A stretch of DNA of 58,303 nucleotides from positions 1 to 58,303 of the IMG/VR virus record IMGVR_UViG_3300024346_000071, one strand, 5' to 3'. Below, in pieces: positions 17,204 through 25,498 of the stretch. This stretch comes from a virus. A program made the translations under genes and the position numbers. The first letter of the stretch is position 1, and the number at the start of each line of letters is the position of its first letter. Under the pieces are notes generated by a model. That model did not search any database. It saw only the letters and a list, made by a program, of their open reading frames with translations, and was not told where the DNA came from.

Positions 17204-18217
17204 TTATGCTTTTTTATTTTTCTGAGATTGGATTGCTGCTTTACCATTTTCATTTAACCTCCACATTGCAATAGTTGTATTATCAACATGGTTGGCTTGA
17301 ATTACATTTTGAGAAAAATCACTAACCCATTTCCATCCTGTCCAAACTTGAATATGGCCATATGGTTTATCATCTAAGTACCCCATAACAACTATATCAC
17401 CAACTTGCCATTGTGCAGGATTTTTAGTATATACTGAATTTACTTTGACCTTTTCGTTATAATAAACTTTACCACCAATATTTACTGCAAAAGATGAACG
17501 CCCTCCGCCAGTAGATGGGTCTTTGAATGAAAACCAATCGGCATTACCAGTTAACCTACCTAACCCACTTACACCTGTTAATGCAACTACGACCGATTGT
17601 GTACCTTGTGGACATAATCCATGTACACCTTTGATATAACCACTTCTTAAATTTCCATAATTAACTCTTGGATTCTTACCCAATTTAGGTGCCCATGCTC
17701 CGGCAATTTTTAATAACTCATCTAAATTTTTATACCCACTTTTTAAATCAGTATCAGTTTCAAGTGGTTTAAGAATTCCCTGGTCATAAAGTGCTTGGTC
17801 AATCTTTTCTGCTTTAGAGTTATCTAATTGAGAAACCCTTGCACTACCACCTTCCAAATCATCTTCTACATATGGGTCTTCAAAAATCTTTTTACTAATT
17901 TTTTTAACATCTGGATTTATTATATCTTGTACTTCGGGGTCGTTTTTATCTAAACCAACTTTAGACCAATCCAATTTATCATATGCTGTTTTGTTATCAG
18001 CAATTTGCTGATTAGCATCTATCGGTGGATTTGGTGGAGATGGACTTGCAGGTGGTATTGTATAACCTACAAATGGAACTGCACCCGGCCCAGGTGTTAA
18101 AAGGGGTGGATATAGAGATGTAGTTAAAAACATTCCTTGAATTGTAGGCAAGTGAGTTTGAATCGATGCAATCAATTGGTCTAAAAATACTGCCGAATCA
18201 TCTGTTGGTTTTGCCAT
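17204..18217 (-). CDS. Tail-associated NlpC/P60/CHAP-like cell-wall peptidase A
   Basis: A 337-residue protein. After a virion-type N-terminus and a Pro-rich hinge (residues ~54-66) there is a linker with KKIFEDPYVEDD. The C-terminal domain has the expected cysteine-peptidase layout: Cys202 in HGLCPQGTQS, GDIVV (273-277), and His288 in YGHIQVWTG, with Asp300 as possible third residue. It probably cuts peptidoglycan peptides during entry. The hinge and KK(I/V)FED linker recur in the next upstream gene product, whose catalytic domain is different. Catalytic assignment is from motif order only. Confidence 0.65.
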   Translation of the reverse strand: MAKPTDDSAVFLDQLIASIQTHLPTIQGMFLTTSLYPPLLTPGPGAVPFVGYTIPPASPSPPNPPIDANQQIADNKTAYDKLDWSKVGLDKNDPEVQDIINPDVKKISKKIFEDPYVEDDLEGGSARVSQLDNSKAEKIDQALYDQGILKPLETDTDLKSGYKNLDELLKIAGAWAPKLGKNPRVNYGNLRSGYIKGVHGLCPQGTQSVVVALTGVSGLGRLTGNADWFSFKDPSTGGGRSSFAVNIGGKVYYNEKVKVNSVYTKNPAQWQVGDIVVMGYLDDKPYGHIQVWTGWKWVSDFSQNVIQANHVDNTTIAMWRLNENGKAAIQSQKNKKA

Positions 18218-18239
18218 TTCGTTTAACTATACTATAATT

Positions 18240-19481
18240 TTATTTTTTATCCATACAATTGGGTGGAATCACAAAACCAGAAATGGTTGATACTCTTGGA
18301 GTTTTTACAAAACATCCGCATCCATTTCTATTAAATCCACCACCGCCTGTGTTTCCTTCTATTGTAGTTATCTTACCATCTTTAGATATTGCTGCTACAA
18401 CTCCAATATGATGTTCTTTACCCTCCGGTCCATATAACGCTGCAGCACCTATTTTCGGTGTTTTAGTATATGTACCATTTTTTTTACCCCAAATAGCCCA
18501 ATTCTTACACGAGGCAGAACCAGGAGGTGTTTTTAACCCCGCAGATTTCCACCAAGCAGTTACTGCAGATGCACACCAGTAATATCCCTCACCTGTTGCT
18601 CGGACCTGTCCCTGATTATCTAATCCCGTTAATTGAACCATTGTATCAATCCGGCCGGGTTTTCCCGGTGGAGTTTCTCCTCCTGCTTGGTTTCCTCCAT
18701 AATTCATTCCTGCACCATTATTTGCTTTAGTACCAGTTTCCAATATACCAACATCTTTTTTAGCAAACTCAACTACTTTTAATCCAATAGGACATGATGT
18801 ATCAGTATTACCATCAATTTTAACAGGAGTTGAATTTATAGGTTCGTTTGATTCTACCGAACTAGCTTGTTTTGTATCAATTTCTTTTTGTGTTTTTTCA
18901 ATATATTCTCTAGCACCATCACGTTGTTCTTCGGTAGCCTTTGGATGATTTAATGTAGTTGTTGCCTTTTTAACTTCTTCTTTTTTTACTGCAATATCTT
19001 CATCTGATAACGCATAACTATCTTCAAATACTTTTTTAGTAGGAGTAGTAGTATCCGATGCTTTTATTAAGATTGGTTCTAAACTTTGTATATCAGTTGG
19101 TTGCCACGTTCCTGGATTTGTAATCATACTACTAACTATCGCAATATTTATAACTGCACCAGGAGATGGTATAACGGGTGGTGGAACTGCCGACATAGTT
19201 GCACCCGTCCAATATGCGATAAACGCAGGACCCATATTAGTAATAATAGGATGTTCACCCGATGGTTGTTGTAATGCAGTTGCAAGAATCCCATTTAAGG
19301 TTGCTTCCATTAATTCAGTATTACCCTTACCAACTGTAATACTATTGACAGAATCAAATCCACGTTTAACTGCCATATCATATTCTGATGTAAGTTTTTT
19401 TGCAAAATCGCCATAGGAATCAATTCCTGGTTGGTTTTGCATATAACTTAACATATTTTGTTTGAATATTTCTAAAGACAT
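18240..19481 (-). CDS. Tail-associated CHAP-type cell-wall amidase/peptidase B
   Basis: A 413-residue protein. The N-terminal ~130 residues (virion-type, ending in PPPVIPSPGAV) and a KKVFEDSYALSD linker parallel its neighbour. The C-terminal ~185 residues are a CHAP domain: Cys303 in YYWCASAVTAWW, His357/358 in HHIGVV, then ITTIEGNTGG carrying Glu375 and Asn377. CHAP enzymes cleave peptidoglycan stem peptides or amides. Placed between the spike protein and gp25/gp6, it is likely the tail lysin that opens the wall at injection. Confidence 0.8.
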   Translation of the reverse strand: MSLEIFKQNMLSYMQNQPGIDSYGDFAKKLTSEYDMAVKRGFDSVNSITVGKGNTELMEATLNGILATALQQPSGEHPIITNMGPAFIAYWTGATMSAVPPPVIPSPGAVINIAIVSSMITNPGTWQPTDIQSLEPILIKASDTTTPTKKVFEDSYALSDEDIAVKKEEVKKATTTLNHPKATEEQRDGAREYIEKTQKEIDTKQASSVESNEPINSTPVKIDGNTDTSCPIGLKVVEFAKKDVGILETGTKANNGAGMNYGGNQAGGETPPGKPGRIDTMVQLTGLDNQGQVRATGEGYYWCASAVTAWWKSAGLKTPPGSASCKNWAIWGKKNGTYTKTPKIGAAALYGPEGKEHHIGVVAAISKDGKITTIEGNTGGGGFNRNGCGCFVKTPRVSTISGFVIPPNCMDKK

Positions 19482-19482
19482 T

Positions 19483-20754
19483 TTATTCAGTAAAATTTAA
19501 AGTTGATTTGAATTTTTCTAATCTACCTTTAATATCATTAAATGTACCTCTATTTTCAGGACCGGTTGCAGTAGGTCCAGATGGTGTTTTAAATATTTGT
19601 GCATTAATGGCATCAATGAGTTCTTCTAATAATCCTTGTAAAGTTTGGCCTCTTACCAATGGTTCTGCATCACTTTCAGTATTTAAATATATTTGGCCTT
19701 TACCACCTAAAATATATGTGTTATTATCATTTGTGGTAACTCTCACATCACCATTAAAATCCAAATCGGCACCTGCTTTACCATTATCAATTGACATTTT
19801 ACCATCTGATATGAATCCCCAATTTCCTTTTGAATAGAAAATCATTTCTTTGGATTTAGCAGATAATATAATTCTTTCAGAATTTAGTAATAATTGGTCA
19901 TTACCTTTTAATTCCGATGGATATGATTCAAAATGAGTTGGTTTAGTTTCAAAATTTGAAGAGCCACCATCATCTATAATACCCGGTTGGAAATTTAATT
20001 TATAATCACCTGATGTAATTGCGATAGTTGTACCATCTTTATTTACATCTTCTTCGGTTAAAGACCCTTTTTTTAGTTTATTAAGTGATTCGCTATTTTG
20101 TCTATTTCTTAAAATAATAGTTGGTGCAAATTTTCTATCTTCCCCATCTCCATTATTATATCCACTAAACCGAATTGATTGACCAAAACGTGATTGTATT
20201 ACTTTATCACCTTCATATAATTTTAGAGGATTAACTTGTTGTTCTTTAAAATATTTACCGATTTCAGTTTTTCTATCATCAGTACCCCCACCACCACTAG
20301 GTGTTCCCGTAGCATTTGCAGTACTTAATTCACTTGCACCACTTCCACCGGCAGGTTGAGTAATTGGGTAGGTTTTTACATCTATATCGGTTCTTGCATT
20401 ACCTATATTAATATTTCCTGAAATAGTTCTTTTATAATGCAATCTACCTGCTACATCTATAAGTTGAACTGTCTCACCCACTAATGGAATGCCTTCCTCT
20501 GGATTAAATGGTGGATATGCTTTATTTTGTTTAGTAGCTGATGTGGCATCCTTTACTGGTCTTATTGCTGCGAATCCAATATTAGATGTATTTTTTTGTT
20601 CTACTTCACTAAAATCATATTTAAGTAATAATTCACTTGTATCATCTAATATGATATCTACTACAATACCTACTGTGTTATTTGCAGTTCCTGCTGTAGA
20701 TGTTGAGTTGGGATTAAATCCACTATTTGATATACCTAATCTACTAGTTGCCAT
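19483..20754 (-). CDS. Baseplate central spike/hub protein (gp5-like OB-fold plus beta region)
   Basis: A 423-residue protein. The first ~130 residues suit the OB-fold of gp5/VgrG-type spike proteins (GIPLVGETVQLIDVAG). A central GDKVIQSRFGQSIRFSG segment and ILSAKSKEMIFYSKGNWGFI are typical of T4-like gp5 relatives without lysozyme. The C-terminal part carries repeating beta strands (FNGDVRVTTNDNNTYILGGK) compatible with a spike prism. The lysozyme function seems to be moved to the two separate peptidases that follow. Its ATG overlaps the upstream stop. Confidence 0.7.
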   Translation of the reverse strand: MATSRLGISNSGFNPNSTSTAGTANNTVGIVVDIILDDTSELLLKYDFSEVEQKNTSNIGFAAIRPVKDATSATKQNKAYPPFNPEEGIPLVGETVQLIDVAGRLHYKRTISGNINIGNARTDIDVKTYPITQPAGGSGASELSTANATGTPSGGGGTDDRKTEIGKYFKEQQVNPLKLYEGDKVIQSRFGQSIRFSGYNNGDGEDRKFAPTIILRNRQNSESLNKLKKGSLTEEDVNKDGTTIAITSGDYKLNFQPGIIDDGGSSNFETKPTHFESYPSELKGNDQLLLNSERIILSAKSKEMIFYSKGNWGFISDGKMSIDNGKAGADLDFNGDVRVTTNDNNTYILGGKGQIYLNTESDAEPLVRGQTLQGLLEELIDAINAQIFKTPSGPTATGPENRGTFNDIKGRLEKFKSTLNFTE

Positions 20755-21164
20755 TACTTTTTAATTTTTTGTTTTATTTCTTCTACTTCGTTTGTTAACT
20801 CATCGACCTTAGCATCTTGTTCATCTTTTACTTCTAAAACAGTTATTTCGATTTCTCTTAATAATTGTTCCTTTTCAGCATCAGATAAGAATCCAACATC
20901 TCCTTCGGATTTTGAATTTGCACTAATTATTCTTTGTGCAATTGCTGCAAGTTTTATTAGAGAATCATCATTCCTAACTGATACATCGACTAGGTCTTTT
21001 ATGATTGGTCCAATAACTGCCATATCACCCGCATGACGAATAATATTTTTCATTTCTGCGATTAATTCAGAAATTCTTTTTCTTTTGTTTTGTTGGTTAT
21101 CATAGATGTCTTTAAACAATCCACTTAAATCCTTGCCCGGAAATAACTCAAAATTTATACTCAT
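20754..21164 (-). CDS. Small helical baseplate-region protein
   Basis: A 136-residue, entirely helical, charged protein with a C-terminal coiled coil (KDEQDAKVDELTNEVEEIKQ). No family recognised. It is the first gene of the spike/peptidase/gp25/gp6 run, behind a late-type motif (21187-21195), and its stop overlaps the spike gene start. Likely a tail or baseplate assembly factor. Confidence 0.65.
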   Translation of the reverse strand: MSINFELFPGKDLSGLFKDIYDNQQNKRKRISELIAEMKNIIRHAGDMAVIGPIIKDLVDVSVRNDDSLIKLAAIAQRIISANSKSEGDVGFLSDAEKEQLLREIEITVLEVKDEQDAKVDELTNEVEEIKQKIKK

Positions 21165-21186
21165 ATTTTTTTAATTAAGTTCATTA

Positions 21187-21195
21187 TATAAATAT
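21187..21195 (-). promoter_or_regulatory. Late-type promoter motif
   Basis: The coding strand reads ATATTTATA, directly after a terminator hairpin and 22 nt before the 136-residue gene. The terminator followed by the motif marks a transcription-unit boundary. Confidence 0.55.
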
Positions 21196-21202
21196 AGGGA
21201 AT

Positions 21203-21230
21203 AAAAAAACCCCATTTTAGTGGGGTTTTT
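21203..21230 (-). terminator. Rho-independent terminator (bidirectional hairpin)
   Basis: A 10-bp stem AAAAACCCCA/TGGGGTTTTT with a 6-nt loop, followed on the minus strand by a T tract. It separates the 34-residue peptide gene from the baseplate operon. Confidence 0.85.
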
Positions 21231-21235
21231 CTTAA

Positions 21236-21340
21236 TTATGATTTCTTTTTATAATTTCCTTTTTTTTGCTGTTCTGATACTGTCTTTTTAGCAATTTTCT
21301 TTCGGTTCTTATCTTTTACTTCTTTTTTTGTAGTTGCCAT
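21236..21340 (-). CDS. 34-residue very basic peptide
   Basis: A short ORF (ATG to TAA) between the Ntn-hydrolase gene and a terminator. About half the residues are Lys or Arg (KKEVKDKNRKKIAKK), with no hydrophobic part. The tight placement (4 nt after the upstream stop, then a terminator) supports a real gene. It could bind nucleic acid. The function is unknown. Confidence 0.5.
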   Translation of the reverse strand: MATTKKEVKDKNRKKIAKKTVSEQQKKGNYKKKS

Positions 21341-21344
21341 TGCG

Positions 21345-22172
21345 TTATTCCTTTTCTAGTTTGTTTATAATAATTTTTATTTTAGGAGTATGTCCTTTAG
21401 GTAGTTTATTGATAATTCCATTAAAAGATTTAACTTTATGGTCGTAATAGTTTACCTCTAATATAGTTTCGGTTAAGTTCATTATAGTTTGAGATGACGT
21501 CCACATTTTAGGAGTATCCTTTCTCATATTCAATACACTATCTTTTTTAAAGAATTGTTTTCTTAATGCAACACCTACTTGTTTCCAATCGGTAATTTTA
21601 TCAATTATCTTTTCAGCACTTAATTTTCTCATTTTAGAACTTAAATACTTTTTACCATCAGAATAACCTGTACCAACATAAACATGCCCGTGATTTGTTC
21701 TAACAACTGGACTCTCAGTATTTTGTAATTCTAATTGAGGTTTAAGGTTTGGTATATTTTCAACACTTACCATTTGTTTAGGTGTAGAAATAAATGTATG
21801 ACCACTTAATCCTTTTTTCTTATTTCCCTTCCAAACTATTGTTGCTTTGATTGCTTCTTTAAGAGTTTTCTTTGAGAATATACTTCTCATCTTCGCACCG
21901 TCTGCACCATACCCTCTCATATTTTGAATCAACTTTCCTTCCGCCTCATCGTATCCAACTAAAAGGGCTGAATTAACTACGCCTAATCCGTATTCGTTCA
22001 TCCCCTCACTCCAATCAGTTACCTCATCGTGTAAATAGGCAACTTCAACTCCATCGATTAATTCGTGGATTACTTCTAATTTAGGATGATACCCTCTATC
22101 GCGATTTTTTGCTAAAATAAATTTATCATCTATTTCTTTAGAAACTATAATACATTCTTGTATGATATTCAT
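21345..22172 (-). CDS. Ntn-hydrolase, acyltransferase/amide hydrolase (C45/NAAA-like)
   Basis: A 275-residue protein related to the linear amide C-N hydrolases (choloylglycine hydrolase, acyl-CoA:6-APA acyltransferase, NAAA). Cys7 is followed by the ILAKNRDRG motif (about residues 18-26), and EVTDWSEGMNEYGLGVVNSA corresponds to the conserved substrate-side loop. In the family the Cys becomes the N-terminal nucleophile after self-processing; here six residues would have to be removed. The substrate is unknown; phage copies are documented but uncharacterised. Confidence 0.7.
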   Translation of the reverse strand: MNIIQECIIVSKEIDDKFILAKNRDRGYHPKLEVIHELIDGVEVAYLHDEVTDWSEGMNEYGLGVVNSALLVGYDEAEGKLIQNMRGYGADGAKMRSIFSKKTLKEAIKATIVWKGNKKKGLSGHTFISTPKQMVSVENIPNLKPQLELQNTESPVVRTNHGHVYVGTGYSDGKKYLSSKMRKLSAEKIIDKITDWKQVGVALRKQFFKKDSVLNMRKDTPKMWTSSQTIMNLTETILEVNYYDHKVKSFNGIINKLPKGHTPKIKIIINKLEKE

Positions 22173-22208
22173 TTTAGGTGTTCGTATGAGTTGGTTATAA
22201 ATCTCTAC

Positions 22209-22217
22209 AATAAATAT
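22209..22217 (-). promoter_or_regulatory. Late-type promoter motif, weak
   Basis: The coding strand reads ATATTTATT (8 of 9 matches to ATATTTATA), just after the terminator and 36 nt before the Ntn-hydrolase gene. Confidence 0.35.
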
Positions 22218-22225
22218 AGTTATAA

Positions 22226-22251
22226 ATAAAAAAAGGAGATAAACTCCTTTC
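22226..22251 (-). terminator. Rho-independent terminator
   Basis: On the minus strand a 7-bp stem AAAGGAG/CTCCTTT with a 5-nt loop is followed by a T-rich run. It lies 15 nt after the carbamoyltransferase stop. Confidence 0.8.
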
Positions 22252-22265
22252 TTATTAATTGTATT

Positions 22266-23981
22266 CTATTTTATTTTTTTCTTAACGATATAGTTGTTAA
22301 GAACTAACATATCCATATCACAATCTAAAAACGTATCTATTGCATCTTTAGGGGTGTTTACAATGGTCTTATCTTTAACGTTGAATGATGTATTCAAAAC
22401 AATTGGATATCCGTTATCCTCCTCTAATTGTCTAAGCAAGGAATATACTCTACGATGTTGTTTAAAATTTAAAGTTTGTATTCTAGCTGAACCATCTATA
22501 TGTGTAATAGCCGGTAGATTTTTTATATGTTCTTCTTTTACTTGAACTACCTGATTCATATAAGGAACTAATGCTTTGTAATCAAAGTATTTTAATCGGT
22601 CTTCCTCTTTTACAATCGGAGCGAATGGTCGAAATCCTTCTCTTTTTTTAATTACCTTATTTACCCTTGCTTTCATTTGAGGGTCTCGCGGATTAGCAAA
22701 TATAGACCGATTGCCAAGGGCTCTTGAACCAAATTCCATTCTACCTTCGTACCAACCGATAACGTTACCATTTGTAATTTCTCTAGAAATAGTTGTAATA
22801 ATTTCTGAATGATTTTTATATTCATACCATACTTCATTTTCATAGTTTTTTAATTCGGTTTCGATTTCATCATTAGTATTAAATGTACCTAAATACGGAT
22901 TTGTATTCGGAACTCTAACGGCGGATTCGTTATGTGTATAATAGTAATTTAATGCACACCCAATAGCAGAACCTGCATCAGATGGAGCAGGTGGAATCCA
23001 TAATTGTTTATAACCAGTATTTTTTAAAATCTTACCATTTGCAGTTCCATTATATGCACATCCACCACTTAGACATAAATTATTCGTTGCCCTAATAGCA
23101 AACATTTTATTTAATAATCTAAAAAATAGAAATTCGTATTGATGTTGAATTGTTGCTGCTAAATCTTTATGTTCTTGTGTTAACTCATCTTCTGGTAATC
23201 TATTTGGGAGTTCAAACAACTCCGCTAATTTTTCATTAAACATTGAATTGTTTGAATAATCATATGTAAAATAATTCATATTGATTTCAAACCCACCATC
23301 TTCCGTTAATTTATATAATTGTTTAAATTTATTTAAATACGTTTCTGACTTACCATATGGTGCTAAACCCATTACTTTATACTCACCTTCATTTGGTTTA
23401 AATCCTAAGAAAGCTGTCATTGTAGAATATAACATTCCTAATGAATGTGGGAATTTAATATTTTGTAATTTTGTAATATTCTTACCTTCTGCAAATGCTA
23501 AAACAGTAGTTTCCCATTCACCCACTCCATCTACTGATAATATGGTTGCTCTTTCAAATGGAGATGTATAATAAGAATATGCGATATGTGATAGGTGATG
23601 GTCACCATATGCTAAGATTATATTTGGATTTGTAATCTCATATATTTTAGATTCAATTTCTTTAGCCTGTTCTTTATTTGAATCAATAATAGATTTTCGT
23701 TTAAAGAAATTAACTAATCCACCTCTTTTAGTAGATTCTTCAATTCGTTCTAATTTTAATTTAGGGTTTTCGTAAAAGGTAACAACTGATATATCATTAC
23801 CTGTTATTTTATTATCCTTATACAACCAATTGATAGCATTAGTTGGAAATATGGCATCGTGTTTTACTCCTGTAAAACGTTCTTCCTCCATTGCACCGAT
23901 AACCAACCCATCTAATATCAATGCTGCTGAGGAATCGTGGTAACCACATGCTATACCTAAAATATATTTTTTATTCATCAT
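22266..23981 (-). CDS. NodU/CmcH-family O-carbamoyltransferase
   Basis: A 571-residue full-length member of the carbamoyltransferase family, which moves carbamoyl from carbamoyl phosphate through a carbamoyl-adenylate to hydroxyl groups of sugars, antibiotics or Nod factors. The N-terminal Kae1-like half has ILGIACGYHDSSAALIL, GDHHLSHIAYSYY and ILSVDGVGEW. The C-terminal half has GRMEFGSRALGNRSI and REGFRPFAPIV. The start overlaps the late sigma gene by 11 nt. The target may be a glycan, a virion component or a nucleotide; the sequence does not say. Confidence 0.93.
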   Translation of the reverse strand: MMNKKYILGIACGYHDSSAALILDGLVIGAMEEERFTGVKHDAIFPTNAINWLYKDNKITGNDISVVTFYENPKLKLERIEESTKRGGLVNFFKRKSIIDSNKEQAKEIESKIYEITNPNIILAYGDHHLSHIAYSYYTSPFERATILSVDGVGEWETTVLAFAEGKNITKLQNIKFPHSLGMLYSTMTAFLGFKPNEGEYKVMGLAPYGKSETYLNKFKQLYKLTEDGGFEINMNYFTYDYSNNSMFNEKLAELFELPNRLPEDELTQEHKDLAATIQHQYEFLFFRLLNKMFAIRATNNLCLSGGCAYNGTANGKILKNTGYKQLWIPPAPSDAGSAIGCALNYYYTHNESAVRVPNTNPYLGTFNTNDEIETELKNYENEVWYEYKNHSEIITTISREITNGNVIGWYEGRMEFGSRALGNRSIFANPRDPQMKARVNKVIKKREGFRPFAPIVKEEDRLKYFDYKALVPYMNQVVQVKEEHIKNLPAITHIDGSARIQTLNFKQHRRVYSLLRQLEEDNGYPIVLNTSFNVKDKTIVNTPKDAIDTFLDCDMDMLVLNNYIVKKKIK

Positions 23982-24732
23982 CTATATCGTCTTCGGTTAA
24001 ATCAATTTTTGAAATATCAACCCAAAATGGTTCACTTCTAACTGTGAAATCTCCGGTTTCTAAATAATCATTTAACATTTTTTTCTGATGTTGTTTCATC
24101 ACATTTACAACCTTTGTAATATAATGAGTCTTACAATCGGTCATTTCTCTTATAAGTAGATATAAATGTTTCTTATTAAAATTTTCTATAAACTCACTTC
24201 TACGGAATAATTCTAATACTGCATCTGCAATTTGTATATCTCTTTTTTTATTAAAAATAGTAGTAAGATGTTTATCCCAATACAATAACATTAGGTCTTT
24301 AAATTCTCTAAACTCACTACCTTCCTCTACTTCATAAAAATCATTCTCTGGATTCCAACTTTCTGGCATATCGGATATCAATGCATTTTGTTTCCAACGT
24401 TTGTAGTTACCATTATTTTTTAAAATCAAATGATTCTTTGCAATAATAGTAAAATATGAAAATGCTCTTCCTTTACCTTCTTGAAACATATGCATTTTCT
24501 CTACCAATGTAGATACAACTTCGGTTTGAATATCTTTTTTAGGAACATCAAAATATGAAAATTTAAAAGTGTTAATTACATTTTCTGCTAATTTCTCAAA
24601 AGGTGCTTTAATTTTTTCTTCGTAAAGTTTACTACGTTTTACTGGGTCTTTTAATTTATTATACTCTACAATTGCATCTTGTGCAGGTGTACCGAAATAT
24701 ATTTTTGATTTTGGTTTTCTTTGTTTTGCCAT
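23971..24732 (-). CDS. gp55-like late-transcription sigma factor
   Basis: A 253-residue protein. The segment VPKKDIQTEVVSTLVEKMHMF then GKGRAFSYFTIIAKNHLI (about 82-122) corresponds to the sigma region-2-like core of T4 gp55 relatives (KD-Q-V-L-E-K-F, KG-AF-YFT-IAKN). The rest is helical and charged, as expected for a small sigma lacking host regions 3 and 4. It would redirect host RNA polymerase to late promoters. The recurrent ATATTTATA sites before structural genes in this window are candidate targets, although T4 late promoters read TATAAATA. Confidence 0.68.
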   Translation of the reverse strand: MAKQRKPKSKIYFGTPAQDAIVEYNKLKDPVKRSKLYEEKIKAPFEKLAENVINTFKFSYFDVPKKDIQTEVVSTLVEKMHMFQEGKGRAFSYFTIIAKNHLILKNNGNYKRWKQNALISDMPESWNPENDFYEVEEGSEFREFKDLMLLYWDKHLTTIFNKKRDIQIADAVLELFRRSEFIENFNKKHLYLLIREMTDCKTHYITKVVNVMKQHQKKMLNDYLETGDFTVRSEPFWVDISKIDLTEDDIDDE

Positions 24733-24740
24733 TTTGGTAA

Positions 24741-25004
24741 TTATAATATTTCGTTTAGGTTTTCAACAATTGTTTTTAATTCGGTAAAAGTTGCACCTAC
24801 TTCATCATCGGATTCAAATGAACCACGAGTATCGATGTTCCTTAAATTCTCTAATGCGTTAGATACTTTAAATTTAACTTCTAATGTAGTTTCTACAAGA
24901 GTGTCTTCCAATTCTTCGTTTTGTCTCAGTAAATTGAATATACCGATAGTAAATGTTATATTTAACACTACTGAAATCAGTAAAATGATATAAATGTATG
25001 TCAT
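24741..25004 (-). CDS. Small membrane-anchored helical protein
   Basis: An 87-residue protein with one N-terminal membrane helix (YIYIILLISVVLNITFTIGI), then an acidic helical tail likely to form a coiled coil. Eight nt separate it from the sigma gene. No family recognised. The topology suggests an inner-membrane protein with a cytoplasmic or periplasmic coil. Confidence 0.6.
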   Translation of the reverse strand: MTYIYIILLISVVLNITFTIGIFNLLRQNEELEDTLVETTLEVKFKVSNALENLRNIDTRGSFESDDEVGATFTELKTIVENLNEIL

Positions 25005-25013
25005 AGGTTGTTT

Positions 25014-25268
25014 TTATGCTTCTCCCATCGGCCCGTAATAGATTCCTAATTTAGAATCATCATCGATTGTTTGAGTGTTTGCTTTTTTTATATTGTTTTC
25101 TAATTGTTTTACTTTTAATTGAACTTTTTCATACCATTCTTTTTCTAAAATTATACCCTTATCAATTAAAAGATTTACAAGGGTATCAATTACAATACTA
25201 TGATTTAAAGTGTGTTGTTCTATCTGTTGAAGAATCAATTTCTTCTGCTCCTTTTTGGTTAATTTCAT
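25014..25268 (-). CDS. Small helical hypothetical protein
   Basis: An 84-residue charged protein (KLTKKEQKKLILQQIEQHTL) with a helical core and an acidic tail ending YYGPMGEA. Its first 71 nt overlap the 3' end of the upstream 96-residue gene in another frame. Both reading frames look protein-like, so the overlap is probably real. The function is unknown. Confidence 0.6.
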   Translation of the reverse strand: MKLTKKEQKKLILQQIEQHTLNHSIVIDTLVNLLIDKGIILEKEWYEKVQLKVKQLENNIKKANTQTIDDDSKLGIYYGPMGEA

Positions 25269-25488
25269 TTATTAAATCTTTTATAGTAAAATTATTAGTT
25301 TCATCTAAATTACCAAATGCTTTTTTAATCGATTCTTCATGATAACCCAATGCAGATGCTAATCTTGCACATATAGTTTTAAATTCAAAAATATTCAATT
25401 CATCTGGTATTGTAAATTCTATTTCGGATGCTTCTCTTGCATGTTCAATGTAATCATCATCGGTGTACTTAAATATTAGTTTGGCCAT
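25198..25488 (-). CDS. Small acidic hypothetical protein
   Basis: A 96-residue protein (AKLIFKYTDDDYIEHAREAS) with no recognised domain. The 3' end overlaps the following gene by 71 nt. It is spaced 10 nt from the HAD-type gene upstream, within one run of genes from the deformylase to the sigma factor. Confidence 0.6.
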   Translation of the reverse strand: MAKLIFKYTDDDYIEHAREASEIEFTIPDELNIFEFKTICARLASALGYHEESIKKAFGNLDETNNFTIKDLINEINQKGAEEIDSSTDRTTHFKS

Positions 25489-25498
25489 TTTATTGTTT

